The notes: a model not told the origin generated them from the sequence alone. A DNA stretch of 64,000 bases from Kriegella sp965368185 (GCA_965368185.1 CBDULZ010000003.1:1-64000); one strand, 5' to 3'. Shown: positions 17,296 through 25,870, numbered from the stretch's first letter. Made by a program: numbers and translations.

Positions 17296-18135
17296 TTACT
17301 CATGGAGTACCAAAAAAGGCACTTTGGTATGGTAACTTATCTTTTCCACCTCGGGACGGAAAAGGATGCGCTGGAAAAAGTTCAGGTTCTTGGCGACCAT
17401 TGCGATCATATCGATATTCCTACTTTCGGTAAACGCCTGTACCGCGGTCGCCAATTTTGTTCCGGTCAGGGAATGGAAGCTGTGCTCCACATCGACCAAG
17501 TAATCGTCAAGAAAATCCTTATTCTTTAGTTGTTCATCGGAGAGTTCTTCCCCTTTTCTGGAAATGTGCAGTACCCGAATGATGGAATTGTGCAAAACCG
17601 CCATGTCGATCAAGGTGTCCAATACCTTGGGATCGTATCCTATATGATAATCGGTGGCGAAGGCGATTTCCTTGGGCGTGACAAACGCCGCATCTTCGGG
17701 AACCGCCAAAAGCGGACATTTGATTTTCGTTATGACATCGCCAGTATTGCTTCCTATGGTGGCCTTTTTAAGTCCTGATGCGCCCTTGGTCCCCATGATG
17801 ATAAGGTCTATCGTTTTCGTTTCCGATTCCCTTTTTATAGCATCCACAAAGTAATCGTAGAGCGCAAGTGGCACAAAAGTATGTTTATTGTTAGAAGGTA
17901 AACTGTCGATTCGGGCTATAAGCTCTTGAAGACTTTTTTTGCTTTCCTTTAGAAGAATATCCTTAAAGTTTTCTCGCGACGCACGAACCGAAGTGCCTGC
18001 ACCAGAATAGGGCGGAATCGGATTTACATGCAGTAAATGAACGGTACATTTGGTCTCTTTGAAAAGTTCTAGGCCATATTTTAAGGCGTTCCAAGCATTT
18101 TCCGAGAAATCGGTGGGAATTAGCAACCGTTGCAT
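17296..18135 (-). CDS. Tandem-domain universal stress protein
   Basis: The frame is open to 18183, but the predicted transcription start near 18157 and the MQRLLIPTDFSEN motif fix the start at 18135, giving 279 residues. Domain one has the ATP loop GTKGASGLKKATIGSNT. Domain two ends LNFFQRILFRPEVEKI. It is monocistronic, with its own FNR-type promoter. Confidence 0.92.
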   Translation of the reverse strand: MQRLLIPTDFSENAWNALKYGLELFKETKCTVHLLHVNPIPPYSGAGTSVRASRENFKDILLKESKKSLQELIARIDSLPSNNKHTFVPLALYDYFVDAIKRESETKTIDLIIMGTKGASGLKKATIGSNTGDVITKIKCPLLAVPEDAAFVTPKEIAFATDYHIGYDPKVLDTLIDMAVLHNSIIRVLHISRKGEELSDEQLKNKDFLDDYLVDVEHSFHSLTGTKLATAVQAFTESRNIDMIAMVAKNLNFFQRILFRPEVEKISYHTKVPFLVLHE

Positions 18136-18161
18136 ATCGAAATTGTTTTTGTTCAACATTT

Positions 18162-18204
18162 TAAAATTAAGATACTCGAACACGACGCAAAATGATTACG
18201 GTCA
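18162..18204 (-). promoter_or_regulatory. FNR-type class II promoter of the USP at 17296-18135
   Basis: Palindrome TGATTACGGTCA is at 18193-18204. TAATTTTA runs from 18169 to 18162 on the minus strand at the standard spacing. Predicted start is near 18157, 22 nt before the ATG at 18135. Confidence 0.78.
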
Positions 18205-18306
18205 TGTTTTCCCAAGAAATTTTGTAGCTTTCCTACTCCCTGAAATTTCTGGGCAAGGGGAAGAATGTACTTTTTGAAGGGAAAAGAAAGGTAAAGAGCC
18301 TATAGA

Positions 18307-18349
18307 TGACAAGCGTCATTTTGGGAAATCTTGGCACCAATTAATTTTG
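18307..18349 (+). promoter_or_regulatory. FNR-type class II promoter of cbpA
   Basis: Palindrome TGACAAGCGTCA (18307-18318) is followed by a perfect TAATTTTG (18342-18349) at the standard spacing. Predicted start is near 18354, inside a long inverted repeat (18349-18387). The leader to the ATG at 18411 is about 57 nt, longer than at most promoters of this set. Confidence 0.8.
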
Positions 18350-18387
18350 GGACTGTTCGGGAATTTGTCAAATTCCCGAACAGTCCC
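18349..18387 (+). promoter_or_regulatory. Perfect 18-bp inverted repeat over the cbpA transcription start
   Basis: The left arm (18349-18366, starting GGGACTGTTCGGGAATTT) and right arm (18370-18387) are perfectly complementary with a three-base spacer. The repeat starts at the last base of the -7 element, covers the predicted +1 and fills the first part of the leader, 23 bases before the ATG. It has no T tract, so it is not a simple terminator. It could be a repressor operator or a 5' mRNA hairpin. It is not the CIRCE heat-shock operator. Confidence 0.75.
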
Positions 18388-18410
18388 TTATAACAAATAG
18401 CCATTTTCAA

Positions 18411-19319
18411 ATGGAATACATTGATTACTACAAGGTGCTCGGGGTTGCAAATAATGCCACCGAAAAGGATATCAAAAAGGCCTTCCGGAAACTCGCGCGA
18501 AAATACCACCCCGATGTCAACCCCAATGATGCTACGGCAGAACAAAAATTCAAGGAAGTCAACGAGGCGAACGAAGTGCTGGGCGACCCCGAAAAACGCA
18601 AAAAATACGACCAATATGGTAAGGATTGGATGCATGCCGACGAATTTGAAAAAGCAAGACAGCAACAAGGCCGCCGAAGCACTTCCCGACAACAGTATTC
18701 GGGGAATTTCGGAGGAGGCGATTTTTCCGATTTCTTCGAGGCCATGTTCGGTGGAAGCGGATTTTCAAGAGGGGATGGGTTTCCCGGTGGGGGCGGACAG
18801 GTAAAATTCCGCGGTCAGGATTTCAATGCCGAACTGCGCCTACAACTTCGGGATGCCTACAAAACACATAAACAGACCCTGACGGTCAATGGAAAAAACA
18901 TCCGTATTACGATTCCTGCAGGCATCGAAAACGGGCAGACCATAAAAATCAAGGGGCATGGCGGCCCAGGTCGAAACGGAGGCCCCAATGGCGACCTCTA
19001 TATTACGTTTTCCATAGAAAATAATACCGATTTCAAAAGAGACGGAAGCAATCTTTATAAAACCGTAAACCTTGATCTGTATACCGCAGTTTTAGGAGGC
19101 GACCTTACGGTAGACACTTTTGATGGAAAAGCCAAGCTCAAGATCAGGCCGGAGACACAAAACGGTGCTACGGTCAAATTGAAGGGCAAAGGCTTCCCTG
19201 AATATAAAAAAGATGGGCAGTTCGGGGACCTCTTCATTACCTATTCCGTGAAAACGCCGACCGACCTTTCATCCCAAGAAAAAGAACTGTTCAAACAACT
19301 GGCAGCCCTAAAAAAGTAG
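18411..19319 (+). CDS. cbpA: CbpA-type DnaJ co-chaperone
   Basis: The 302-residue class B J-protein has a J domain at 1-70 with HPD at residues 33-35. A G/F-rich linker follows (about 80-130), then two C-terminal substrate-binding beta domains (GRNGGPNGDLYITF and DGQFGDLFITYSV). There is no zinc finger, as expected for CbpA rather than DnaJ. It should stimulate DnaK and bind unfolded clients. The next gene, four bases on, is its modulator CbpM. The promoter is of the FNR type, with an inverted repeat over the start site. Confidence 0.93.
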   Translation: MEYIDYYKVLGVANNATEKDIKKAFRKLARKYHPDVNPNDATAEQKFKEVNEANEVLGDPEKRKKYDQYGKDWMHADEFEKARQQQGRRSTSRQQYSGNFGGGDFSDFFEAMFGGSGFSRGDGFPGGGGQVKFRGQDFNAELRLQLRDAYKTHKQTLTVNGKNIRITIPAGIENGQTIKIKGHGGPGRNGGPNGDLYITFSIENNTDFKRDGSNLYKTVNLDLYTAVLGGDLTVDTFDGKAKLKIRPETQNGATVKLKGKGFPEYKKDGQFGDLFITYSVKTPTDLSSQEKELFKQLAALKK

Positions 19320-19323
19320 AATT

Positions 19324-19614
19324 ATGCGACTCGAAGATTTTATATCCGTAACCGATTTTTGCGCCATCCATAACATCTCGCATGCCCTGATCATAAAACT
19401 TAAAGAATATGAACTCGTAGAAATTATAGAGGAACGCGATATCTTTTACATTCCGTTGGAAGAACTGCCCAAGACCGAAAAAATAATAAGGCTACATGCC
19501 GACTTGGATATCAATCTTGAAGGTGTCGAGGTCATTACCCAATTGTTGCAGCGTGTGGAAAAAATGCAGGACGAAATGCAAAGGTTACGAAATCGACTGC
19601 GGTTATATGAGTAG
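19324..19614 (+). CDS. cbpM: Chaperone modulator CbpM
   Basis: This 96-residue protein has the CbpM/MerR-like pattern: SVTDFCAIHNISHALIIKL at the N-terminus, an EERDIFYIPLEEL strand region and a C-terminal coiled coil (LLQRVEKMQDEMQRLRNRL). CbpM binds the J domain of CbpA and inhibits it. The cbpA-cbpM pairing and four-base gap support this assignment. Confidence 0.88.
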   Translation: MRLEDFISVTDFCAIHNISHALIIKLKEYELVEIIEERDIFYIPLEELPKTEKIIRLHADLDINLEGVEVITQLLQRVEKMQDEMQRLRNRLRLYE

Positions 19615-19755
19615 GTGGTTTGCTAAGTTACTACGCCTATGGATATAGCTTCAAATTTGGTAATCGAAGGCTCGACACCCCTTTTTCCATGACAAAATAT
19701 CATTATACACTTACTCTTTAAATTTAATAACAAGATGCCGTTTTTGAATCGAGAA

Positions 19756-19798
19756 TGACAGGCGTCATGTTTTGCCTTAAAATTGCTCCTTATTTTTA
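19756..19798 (+). promoter_or_regulatory. FNR-type class II promoter of the USP at 19825-20610
   Basis: Palindrome TGACAGGCGTCA (19756-19767) is followed by TATTTTTA (19791-19798) at the standard spacing. Predicted start is near 19803, 22 nt before the ATG at 19825. Confidence 0.77.
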
Positions 19799-19824
19799 TC
19801 CGGAGCAACAAAAAATTCCATACC

Positions 19825-20610
19825 ATGGATAAGATTTCCACCATTCTAGTGCCTTTCGATTTTTCGCAAAGTGCCCAAAAAGCGTTGCAATATGCCGTAG
19901 CCTTCGTTGGGCGCGATGACGACATTCAAATTGTATTGGCCCATATCTCTGGACATAGCAATTTCACGTTGAGTCCCGAAAACTTCCCAAAGCTGGAGGA
20001 AAAATACCGGAGGCTGCTCAAGAACAAATTGAAATGGACAATTCAAGACGGTACGTTGACCCAAGCCCTGTTAGAAGTTCAAAAAACAAGGGAGATAGAC
20101 CTTATCATTATGGGTACCTTCGGCACGAATAAAAAAGGTAAAGCCGCACAGACCAATACCTCAAAGCTCGTATTGGAGGCCGATTGCCCGGTTCTGATCA
20201 TACCAAGGGGACATCAAGGTTTTCAATTAAAGCGTATCGCCCTAGTTCTTGGAAACGAGGAAATAGACGATACCGAAGATTTGGGAACCTTGTTGGAAGT
20301 CGCCCGAAGATTCAATGCCAAGGTACATGTCGTAACAATACAGAACCAATCCCGCAATTACGGATACTCAAAAGCAGAGGAAAGGAACGAGAACGCCATC
20401 GAATACTATCTTGAAAATTTTTATGCGGAGCGAGTCTTTATCAAAAACAAAGATGTCGTCGATGGTATCTTGACCTATGCCTCGAAGTGCAACCTTGACC
20501 TTATCGCCATTCTGCCCAGAAATCATACGCATCACAGCGAACCGTCAGAAGGGCAACTTACACAATTGTTAAGCTTGTATTCGAAGGTGCCGGTATTGGC
20601 CATAGATTAA
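19825..20610 (+). CDS. Divergent tandem-domain universal stress protein
   Basis: The frame is open from 19783, but the predicted transcription start near 19803 fixes the ATG at 19825, giving 261 residues. It begins ILVPFDFSQSAQKALQYA, a variant of the family start. In the ATP loop (GTFGTNKKGKAAQTNTS) the usual G-S is replaced, so nucleotide binding is doubtful. It is the most divergent USP of the window and is monocistronic, with its own FNR-type promoter. Confidence 0.88.
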   Translation: MDKISTILVPFDFSQSAQKALQYAVAFVGRDDDIQIVLAHISGHSNFTLSPENFPKLEEKYRRLLKNKLKWTIQDGTLTQALLEVQKTREIDLIIMGTFGTNKKGKAAQTNTSKLVLEADCPVLIIPRGHQGFQLKRIALVLGNEEIDDTEDLGTLLEVARRFNAKVHVVTIQNQSRNYGYSKAEERNENAIEYYLENFYAERVFIKNKDVVDGILTYASKCNLDLIAILPRNHTHHSEPSEGQLTQLLSLYSKVPVLAID

Positions 20611-20666
20611 AACGTGAACTGAAAAAGTATTGGTCGGGTTAAATCTGTCTAAAAAAATGGTCGTAA

Positions 20667-20709
20667 TGATTTAGGTCATTTGAAGTACACTTCAACAGTT
20701 TTACTTTGA
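20667..20709 (+). promoter_or_regulatory. FNR-type class II promoter of the HMA-like gene
   Basis: Palindrome TGATTTAGGTCA (20667-20678) is followed by TACTTTGA (20702-20709) at the standard spacing. Predicted start is near 20714, 20 nt before the ATG at 20734. Confidence 0.75.
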
Positions 20710-20733
20710 GGCCAAACAATAAATATCCTTATC

Positions 20734-21003
20734 ATGAAAGCAACAGCAACACTCAATGACCTAAAATCTCCCGAAGGCAGACACATCATCGTTCGTAACC
20801 TAAGCCGAATCCTCGACATCCGAATTTTTGATATCGATTTGGAAAGTAAAACGATCTCATTGGTATATGACTCCGTTTTGGCACTTGAAAAAGCTAAAAA
20901 TGAACTACGGCATATCGGGTTTCCGATATCGAAATGCACCTATCAACCTCCTTCCGAAACATCCGTTTTGCAGGATTATAATGATAGACGAATAACTGCA
21001 TAA
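20734..21003 (+). CDS. HMA-like small protein without the metal-binding cysteines
   Basis: The 89-residue protein has a ferredoxin-like beta-alpha-beta pattern resembling heavy-metal-associated domains: HIIVRNLSRILDIRIFDIDL, then ISLVYDSVLALEKAKNELRHIGFPI. The CxxC loop is absent, so metal binding by the usual route is not expected. A decayed paralog with a CxxC-type loop lies at 21540-21799. It may be a regulatory or structural member of the stress regulon; its function is unknown. Confidence 0.6.
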   Translation: MKATATLNDLKSPEGRHIIVRNLSRILDIRIFDIDLESKTISLVYDSVLALEKAKNELRHIGFPISKCTYQPPSETSVLQDYNDRRITA

Positions 21004-21014
21004 AACTTTAGATT

Positions 21015-21290
21015 ATGATTGTATCGAAAAAAACCCTGAACGAGTTCTATCAAAACTTGGGCAAATTTTTCTACGCCGTCGCGATGGCCGATAAGAAGGT
21101 GGCACCGAAACAAGTCGAAAAGTTAATGGAAGACGTTCGCAAATACTGATTGCCGGTCGATGAAAGCGAAGACGAATTCGGTGCCGATGCTGCCTATTAG
21201 ATCGAGATTGTTTTCGGTTGGTTGCAACAAGAAGAAAAGCGGCACGAAAACTTGTGGATATGGGCTTTTCGAAGATGTATGAGCTCAAAG
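21015..21290 (+). pseudogene. TerB-like protein remnant
   Basis: The frame from the ATG at 21015 reads NEFYQNLGKFFYAVAMADKK..., a TerB-like helical start. It meets TGA at 21147-21149 (probably an original TGG), then continues LPVDESEDEFGADAAY to a TAG, and further to FGWLQQEEKR before the similarity is lost. It has at least two stops and a lost C-terminus. Confidence 0.6.
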
Positions 21291-21299
21291 GTGGGTATA

Positions 21300-21520
21300 T
21301 GAAATGGTAGCCCCCTAACCCCGAAAGGATTAGTAGAATTGCGGAAGTAAGTGGGCAGTAGCCCTTTTAATTTGTCATTCAGGGCGCAGCGAAGAATCCC
21401 CCGCAAGGCCATGCCGCAACAGTGAGAAATAATTCAAAATGAAAACAATGGAACCAGCGACAAAAAGATTCCTTGTGCCTCGGAATGACAAAAAAGGGGA
21501 CCGGAGAATAATAAAAACAC
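21300..21520. repeat. Interspersed inverted-repeat element
   Basis: The segment holds TTGTCATTCAGGGCGCAGCG (about 21370) and, facing it, GATTCCTTGTGCCTCGGAAT followed by GACAAA (about 21467-21492). These are two imperfect, oppositely oriented copies of a dispersed flavobacterial intergenic repeat. A third tract (CCCCTAACCCCGAAAGG, about 21312) matches the repeat that is translated as SPLAPEGG at the end of the RND permease. The block sits between two decayed genes and probably contributed to their disruption. Confidence 0.6.
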
Positions 21521-21539
21521 AATATTCATTGAAACATCG

Positions 21540-21799
21540 ATTCTAATACAAAACCTAAAATGCGGCTGATGCGCCAAGACCAGTTCATTCAGAATATCGG
21601 AGGTTGAAAATATTTACGATGTACTGGTCGATGTTGAATGGGCAATGGTGTCGTTCGTTTACAAAAACATAAACGATGCCCTGGTTGTAAAGGAAAAATT
21701 GAATGCATTCGGATATCCATCCGTAGATAGTAATAACTCTATGGCGGCCAAAGCGATTTCATTCGTAAGCTGTGCCGCGGGCAAAATTTCAAAATCATG
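21540..21799 (+). pseudogene. HMA (heavy-metal-associated) protein remnant
   Basis: One frame reads LKCG-stop-CAKTSSFRISEVENIYDVLVDVEW and on to GYPSVDSNNSMAAK, ending at a TGA overlapping the start of the next gene. The stop TGA falls inside the CxxC metal loop, where a glycine is expected, and no start codon is found. It is a dead heavy-metal-binding domain protein related to the intact gene at 20734-21003. Confidence 0.6.
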
Positions 21800-22795
21800 A
21801 AACATATCGCTTTCCTAACACTACTAATTTTTGTCCTTTTGGGCTGCAAGGAAGCCAAGAAATCGGACTATAGGTCCGTTGAATCTACTTCCGAAAACGG
21901 GATGGCGGGAGTCGCTCAATCCCATCCAGGAAAAAAAATCATGGAAACCGAATGCTACATCTGCCACGACCCACAGGCGTCTCAAGAAAGCATGATCGCA
22001 CCGCCTTTGGCTGCGGTCAAAGAAATTTACATCAACAATACGACCACTAAAGGGCAATTTACGGAGGCCCTTATCAAATGGGTCAACGATCCCGAAACGG
22101 AATCGAAAATGCCCCAAGCCCTTATCGAATTCGGCAGCATGCCTTACATACCCTACCCTGATGATGCCCTGACCCAGATTGCCGAGTACATCTATGAAAA
22201 TGATATCGAGCGGCCAAGCTGGTACGACAAAGTCTTGGAAGAAGAAAACGGGCAAAATCTATGGATGAACAGGAATATGGTAACCCAAGAAATACAGGAA
22301 AAAAATGCACAAAAAGGAATGGCCTATGCCCAGAGTACACAAAAAGCACTGGGCAAGAACCTTGTAAAAGCCATTGGGGAAAAAGGAACGCTCGGGGCCA
22401 TAGAATTTTGCAATATAAAAGCATTGGCAATCACCGATAGCATGTCGGTCATGAACAATGCCACTATCGAACGGGTGTCGGACAAGCCGCGAAATCCGAA
22501 TAACAAGGCCAATAAAGAAGAGCTAGGTTACATTACCTATTACAAAAAACTGATAGCTGCAGGAAAGGAACCAAAACCAATCGTCAAAAATGAGCAGGGG
22601 GAGGTCGATTTTTACTTTCCCATTACCACAAACGCCATGTGCCTGCAATGCCACGGAAAACCCAACGAACAGATCCAACCGGAAACCTTGACCGCTTTGA
22701 AAAATCTATACCCCGAAGATTTGGCCGTAGGCTACGATGAGAACGAAGTAAGAGGGCTTTGGGCAATTAATTTTAATAATGAAAATGTAGAATAG
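21797..22795 (+). CDS. Diheme lipoprotein: cytochrome c domain plus DUF3365
   Basis: The 332-residue lipoprotein (signal MKHIAFLTLLIFVLLGC, lipobox cysteine at 17) has a cytochrome c domain with CYICH (about residues 53-57) and a C-terminal DUF3365 (Tll0287-like) domain with CLQCH near residue 278. It should bind two c-type hemes at the periplasmic or outer-membrane surface. DUF3365 domains often act as redox or gas sensors. It is followed after two bases by the racemase gene. No FNR palindrome is seen upstream; debris fills the region before it. Confidence 0.82.
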   Translation: MKHIAFLTLLIFVLLGCKEAKKSDYRSVESTSENGMAGVAQSHPGKKIMETECYICHDPQASQESMIAPPLAAVKEIYINNTTTKGQFTEALIKWVNDPETESKMPQALIEFGSMPYIPYPDDALTQIAEYIYENDIERPSWYDKVLEEENGQNLWMNRNMVTQEIQEKNAQKGMAYAQSTQKALGKNLVKAIGEKGTLGAIEFCNIKALAITDSMSVMNNATIERVSDKPRNPNNKANKEELGYITYYKKLIAAGKEPKPIVKNEQGEVDFYFPITTNAMCLQCHGKPNEQIQPETLTALKNLYPEDLAVGYDENEVRGLWAINFNNENVE

Positions 22796-22797
22796 CG

Positions 22798-23478
22798 ATG
22801 AAAATTCTGGGTCTGATCGGAGGCACTTCTTGGCATTCAACAATAGTCTATTACCGCTTAATCAACGAATTGGTCAGCGAAAAAATCGGAACCCAGGGCA
22901 ATCCGCCTTTGATTATCTATAGTTTGAACATCGAATTAATGCGCGAACAAAATTTGGGAAAAATCAATGCCACTTATTTGAATGTCACCCAAAAACTTCG
23001 AAATGCCGGTGCCAAGGCTATAGTAATCTGTGCCAATACGCCGCACATGGTTTATGATTTTGTGCAGCCGAAAATCGATATTCCCATATTACACATAGCC
23101 GATGCCACTGGAAAAGAAGCATCAAGATTGGGCCTCAAAAAACTGGGACTTCTAGGAAACCGGCCTACGATGACCGGAAATTTCATTCCCGATGTTTTAA
23201 AAAATAATTATGGTATCGAAACGATACTGCCTGAAGCGCATTGTATTAGTCAGGCACATGATTACATCTCAAAGGAACTAACCCAAGGCCGATTTACCGA
23301 GAAGGCCAAAAACTTTTTTCGTGACCAGATCAGAATGTTGAACGAACGAGGTGCCGATGGAATTATTTTTGGCTGTACCGAACTTCCTTTGTTGATCAAA
23401 CAAGAAGACGTTGAAATACCCGTACTATCGACCACGGATCTTCATGCCCAAAAGACGGCGGATTTTATTTTGCATTGA
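22798..23478 (+). CDS. Aspartate/glutamate racemase family protein
   Basis: The 226-residue protein starts MKILGLIGGTSWHSTIVYY and has the two catalytic cysteines in CANTPH and GCTELPLL. Both are the standard positions for cofactor-independent aspartate or glutamate racemases and related hydantoin enzymes. Two bases separate it from the diheme lipoprotein gene, so cotranscription is expected, though no functional link is obvious. Confidence 0.85.
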   Translation: MKILGLIGGTSWHSTIVYYRLINELVSEKIGTQGNPPLIIYSLNIELMREQNLGKINATYLNVTQKLRNAGAKAIVICANTPHMVYDFVQPKIDIPILHIADATGKEASRLGLKKLGLLGNRPTMTGNFIPDVLKNNYGIETILPEAHCISQAHDYISKELTQGRFTEKAKNFFRDQIRMLNERGADGIIFGCTELPLLIKQEDVEIPVLSTTDLHAQKTADFILH

Positions 23479-23532
23479 CTTTTTAATCAAACTTTTATTT
23501 TCAATATTCTAATAACCCTTAAAACGTACATT

Positions 23533-23739
23533 ATGAAAAAAAACATGGGCGGCACGGACCGCATAATCCGCAGTATAGTTGCATTGGCCGTAGTGGCCTT
23601 GTATTATTTTAAAGTTATCGATGGCACTTTGGCCTATATACTTTTGGCATTGGCCGCAGTATTCTTATTGACCAGTTTCGTCAGTTTTTGTCCTATATAT
23701 ACCCTTTTCGGAGCTAATACTTGCAAGGTCAAGAAGTGA
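23533..23739 (+). CDS. DUF2892 (YgaP-type) small membrane protein
   Basis: This 68-residue membrane protein starts MKKNMGGTDRIIRSIVA and has two hydrophobic segments, ending SFCPIYTLFGANTC. That is the DUF2892 pattern, the membrane part of YgaP-type rhodanese proteins. A sulfide:quinone oxidoreductase remnant follows, so it may once have been part of a sulfur-metabolism cluster. Confidence 0.75.
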   Translation: MKKNMGGTDRIIRSIVALAVVALYYFKVIDGTLAYILLALAAVFLLTSFVSFCPIYTLFGANTCKVKK

Positions 23740-23923
23740 TATTGATTGTTCAAAAAATCGTAAGGGTTATTCCAAAAAATAGCATAAGGCCCTTTTTGCG
23801 GTTCGTTTTTTGCCTTTTAAAAACTGTATAACAAAAGTTCCTGTATTCTTAAAACACATATTATAGTTTTAGGGAGTCTACCGGAATCTATTCAGATACG
23901 GAATCACATCACCAAATTCTAAT

Positions 23924-24100
23924 TATGGCAAAATGGTATTGACCGAGTTCGATTATAAAAACAACTATATTTCGGATCCAAAACTAAAGCGGATGTTGAT
24001 CTCCGATTCTTTCAAAGAACATTGGCGACTTTGGATGTTGAAGAAATACGGACTTCCTTATCTGCATTGGAACAAGATACTAAAAGGAGAATCTGTTTAA
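23924..24100 (+). pseudogene. Sulfide:quinone oxidoreductase-like C-terminal remnant
   Basis: A 58-codon frame reads YGKMVLTEFDYKNNYI... and ends LWMLKKYGLPYLHWNKILKG before the TAA at 24098. This is the C-terminus of SQR/flavocytochrome-c-type FAD oxidoreductases. The FAD domains are missing. About 180 bases before it (23740-23923) hold nothing recognisable. Confidence 0.6.
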
Positions 24101-24103
24101 ATA

Positions 24104-24259
24104 ATGACGCTAAATTTTATTAAAATTAGCTCAAAATTGATTTTACCCTTGGTTTCATGGGAAAACGGCACCCTAATGATTGCAATTTTTACAGTAGTAT
24201 GTGTGATTCTTATAGAAACCGTACTCGCCATGATGTCTGCCGGTAACAAGAAAAAATAA
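24104..24259 (+). CDS. Small single-span membrane protein
   Basis: A 51-codon frame from the ATG at 24104 encodes a protein with SWENGTLMIAIFTVVCVILI as its one membrane helix and a basic end (SAGNKKK). It overlaps no other gene and is directly followed by a decayed DUF6132-like gene. Small proteins of this type accompany sulfur or respiratory genes in flavobacteria; the function is unknown. Confidence 0.5.
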   Translation: MTLNFIKISSKLILPLVSWENGTLMIAIFTVVCVILIETVLAMMSAGNKKK

Positions 24260-24420
24260 TGACAAAAAAAGCACTACTATAAACGCTTTTGGGTGTGGCT
24301 ATCGGTGCGTTCGCAGGCTGTATCTACCATGCAAAATTCGACAGTTTGAGCGGTACTTGCGCCATAACCTCAAAATGGGTGGCCTGTTGTTCAATAAGTT
24401 CAAAACGCTGGTTTTATTGA
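24260..24420 (+). pseudogene. DUF6132-like membrane protein remnant
   Basis: The frame from the ATG at 24260 reads MTKKALL, a TAA, then TLLGVAIGAFAGC...GTCAITS, after which a frame change leads to MGGLLFN-like codons. This matches short DUF6132/YtxH-like membrane proteins. It has one in-frame stop and at least one frameshift. Confidence 0.55.
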
Positions 24421-24426
24421 TTGATG

Positions 24427-24461
24427 AAAAGCATTTCGGTAAAATGGAATGCTTTTTTTTC
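24427..24461 (+). terminator. Intrinsic terminator before the efflux operon
   Basis: AAAGCATT (24428-24435) pairs with AATGC plus the following T tract of eight (24453-24460), around a GC-poor loop. It ends any transcript from the debris region and isolates the RND operon. Confidence 0.65.
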
Positions 24462-24466
24462 ATTTG

Positions 24467-24510
24467 GTAACATTGGTTACTGTACAGCACCTTTTATGGC
24501 TCTAATTTTG
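24467..24510 (+). promoter_or_regulatory. Candidate promoter and operator of the RND operon
   Basis: A perfect -7 element TAATTTTG lies at 24503-24510, 20 bases before the ATG. Upstream is the inverted repeat GTAACATTGGTTAC (24467-24480, five-base arms), which could bind a TetR- or MarR-type repressor. There is no FNR palindrome, so this operon stands outside the regulon. Confidence 0.45.
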
Positions 24511-24529
24511 TTCCAAATTAGTACCGAAG

Positions 24530-25831
24530 ATGAAGTACAACCTATTGTTTATTATTCTCTTTTCGACATTATTTTCCGCAGTGGCACAACAGAGCATGCT
24601 GATTACCAAAGAAGAAGCCTTGGCCAAAGCAAAGGAAAACAACAATTCCCTAAAAATGTCGGAACAAGATGTTTTGGCTGCGCAGGGCGATTATCGACAG
24701 ACCAATGCCGTTTTATTGCCCAATGTGGGAATTTCCCATACGGGAATCGCCACCACGAATCCGTTAATGGCCTTTGGTTCCAAATTGAACCAATCTATTT
24801 TGAACCCAGGGGATTTTGACCCTTCGCTATTGAATGACCCTCTTCAAATCGAAGACTATGCCACACGAATCGAGGTGCAACAACCACTGATAAATTTAGA
24901 TGGAATCTATCAACGTAAGGCCGCCAAGGCCAAATGGAACGCCACCGAACTACAATTGGAACGTACTCGGGAATACCTTGAGTTAGAGGTCGATAAAGCC
25001 TATATGCAGTTGCAACTGGCCTATAAAACGGTGGAAGTTTTGAAAAAGGCAAAAGAAGCTGCCTTGGACAACAAGCGTATAGCGGACAACAGTTTTAAAC
25101 AGGGCTACCTACAAAAATCGGATGTGCTCGCCGTTGAAGTCCGGGTCGGCGAAATCGAAAATCAATTGCTGTATGCAAAGAGCAACATTCAAAATGCTTC
25201 CAATTATCTATCGGTTTTGATGGATGATTCCAGCTATGCGATTCTACAGCCGGCCGATTCCCTAACGGTTAAGGCAAGAGATATAATGGTGGATGGACTT
25301 TCAGATAACAGGTCGGACATTCAGGCCATGGCGTCCGCCAGCGAAGCCTACCAACAAATGCACAAGGCCGACAAGATGAGTTTCTTGCCTAGCCTGAACG
25401 CTTTCGGTACGTATGAACTGCACGATGATGAAGTCTTTCAAGGCAATGCCGATGGCTACCTATTCGGGGCCGAGCTCAGATGGAACATCCTGGAAGGCAG
25501 TAAGCGTTTCGGAAAGGCCCAAAAAAGCAAGGCCGAATACGAAAAATCAAAACTGGAACTCGAACAATACAAAGCGGAAAGTCAGGTAGAGCTCAACCGG
25601 GCCAAACGTTCGCTCCAAGATGCCAAGAACAACTTGGGGCTTACGGCCCTTGCCCTTGAACAATCAAAAGAATCGCTGCGCATTCGAACCAACCGCTTTG
25701 AACAGGGACTCGAAAAAACAACAGATCTATTGATGGCCGAGACCCAATACGCCCAAAAACAACTGGAATATTACAACACTATTTTTCAGCATAATTATGC
25801 GTTGGCCTATATGCATTTCTTAGCAAAATAA
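24530..25831 (+). CDS. TolC-family outer-membrane efflux channel
   Basis: The 433-residue outer-membrane factor has a signal peptide (cleavage near VAQQS, residue 20) and two OEP repeats rich in long helices. It is the exit duct of the tripartite efflux pump whose adaptor and RND permease follow. Its length is usual for the family. The gap to the adaptor gene is 39 bases and all three genes are on one strand. Confidence 0.88.
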   Translation: MKYNLLFIILFSTLFSAVAQQSMLITKEEALAKAKENNNSLKMSEQDVLAAQGDYRQTNAVLLPNVGISHTGIATTNPLMAFGSKLNQSILNPGDFDPSLLNDPLQIEDYATRIEVQQPLINLDGIYQRKAAKAKWNATELQLERTREYLELEVDKAYMQLQLAYKTVEVLKKAKEAALDNKRIADNSFKQGYLQKSDVLAVEVRVGEIENQLLYAKSNIQNASNYLSVLMDDSSYAILQPADSLTVKARDIMVDGLSDNRSDIQAMASASEAYQQMHKADKMSFLPSLNAFGTYELHDDEVFQGNADGYLFGAELRWNILEGSKRFGKAQKSKAEYEKSKLELEQYKAESQVELNRAKRSLQDAKNNLGLTALALEQSKESLRIRTNRFEQGLEKTTDLLMAETQYAQKQLEYYNTIFQHNYALAYMHFLAK

Positions 25832-25870
25832 AAACCACAACACAGATTCTAGAAAGTATTTAATTCTAAA

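Noticed and set aside
18349..18387. The cbpA inverted repeat as a CIRCE heat-shock operator
   Set aside because: CIRCE arms are TTAGCACTC and GAGTGCTAA with a nine-base spacer; these arms and spacing are different.
18349..18390. The same repeat as an intrinsic terminator
   Set aside because: No T tract follows, and it lies directly before a well-supported gene with a start 23 bases on.
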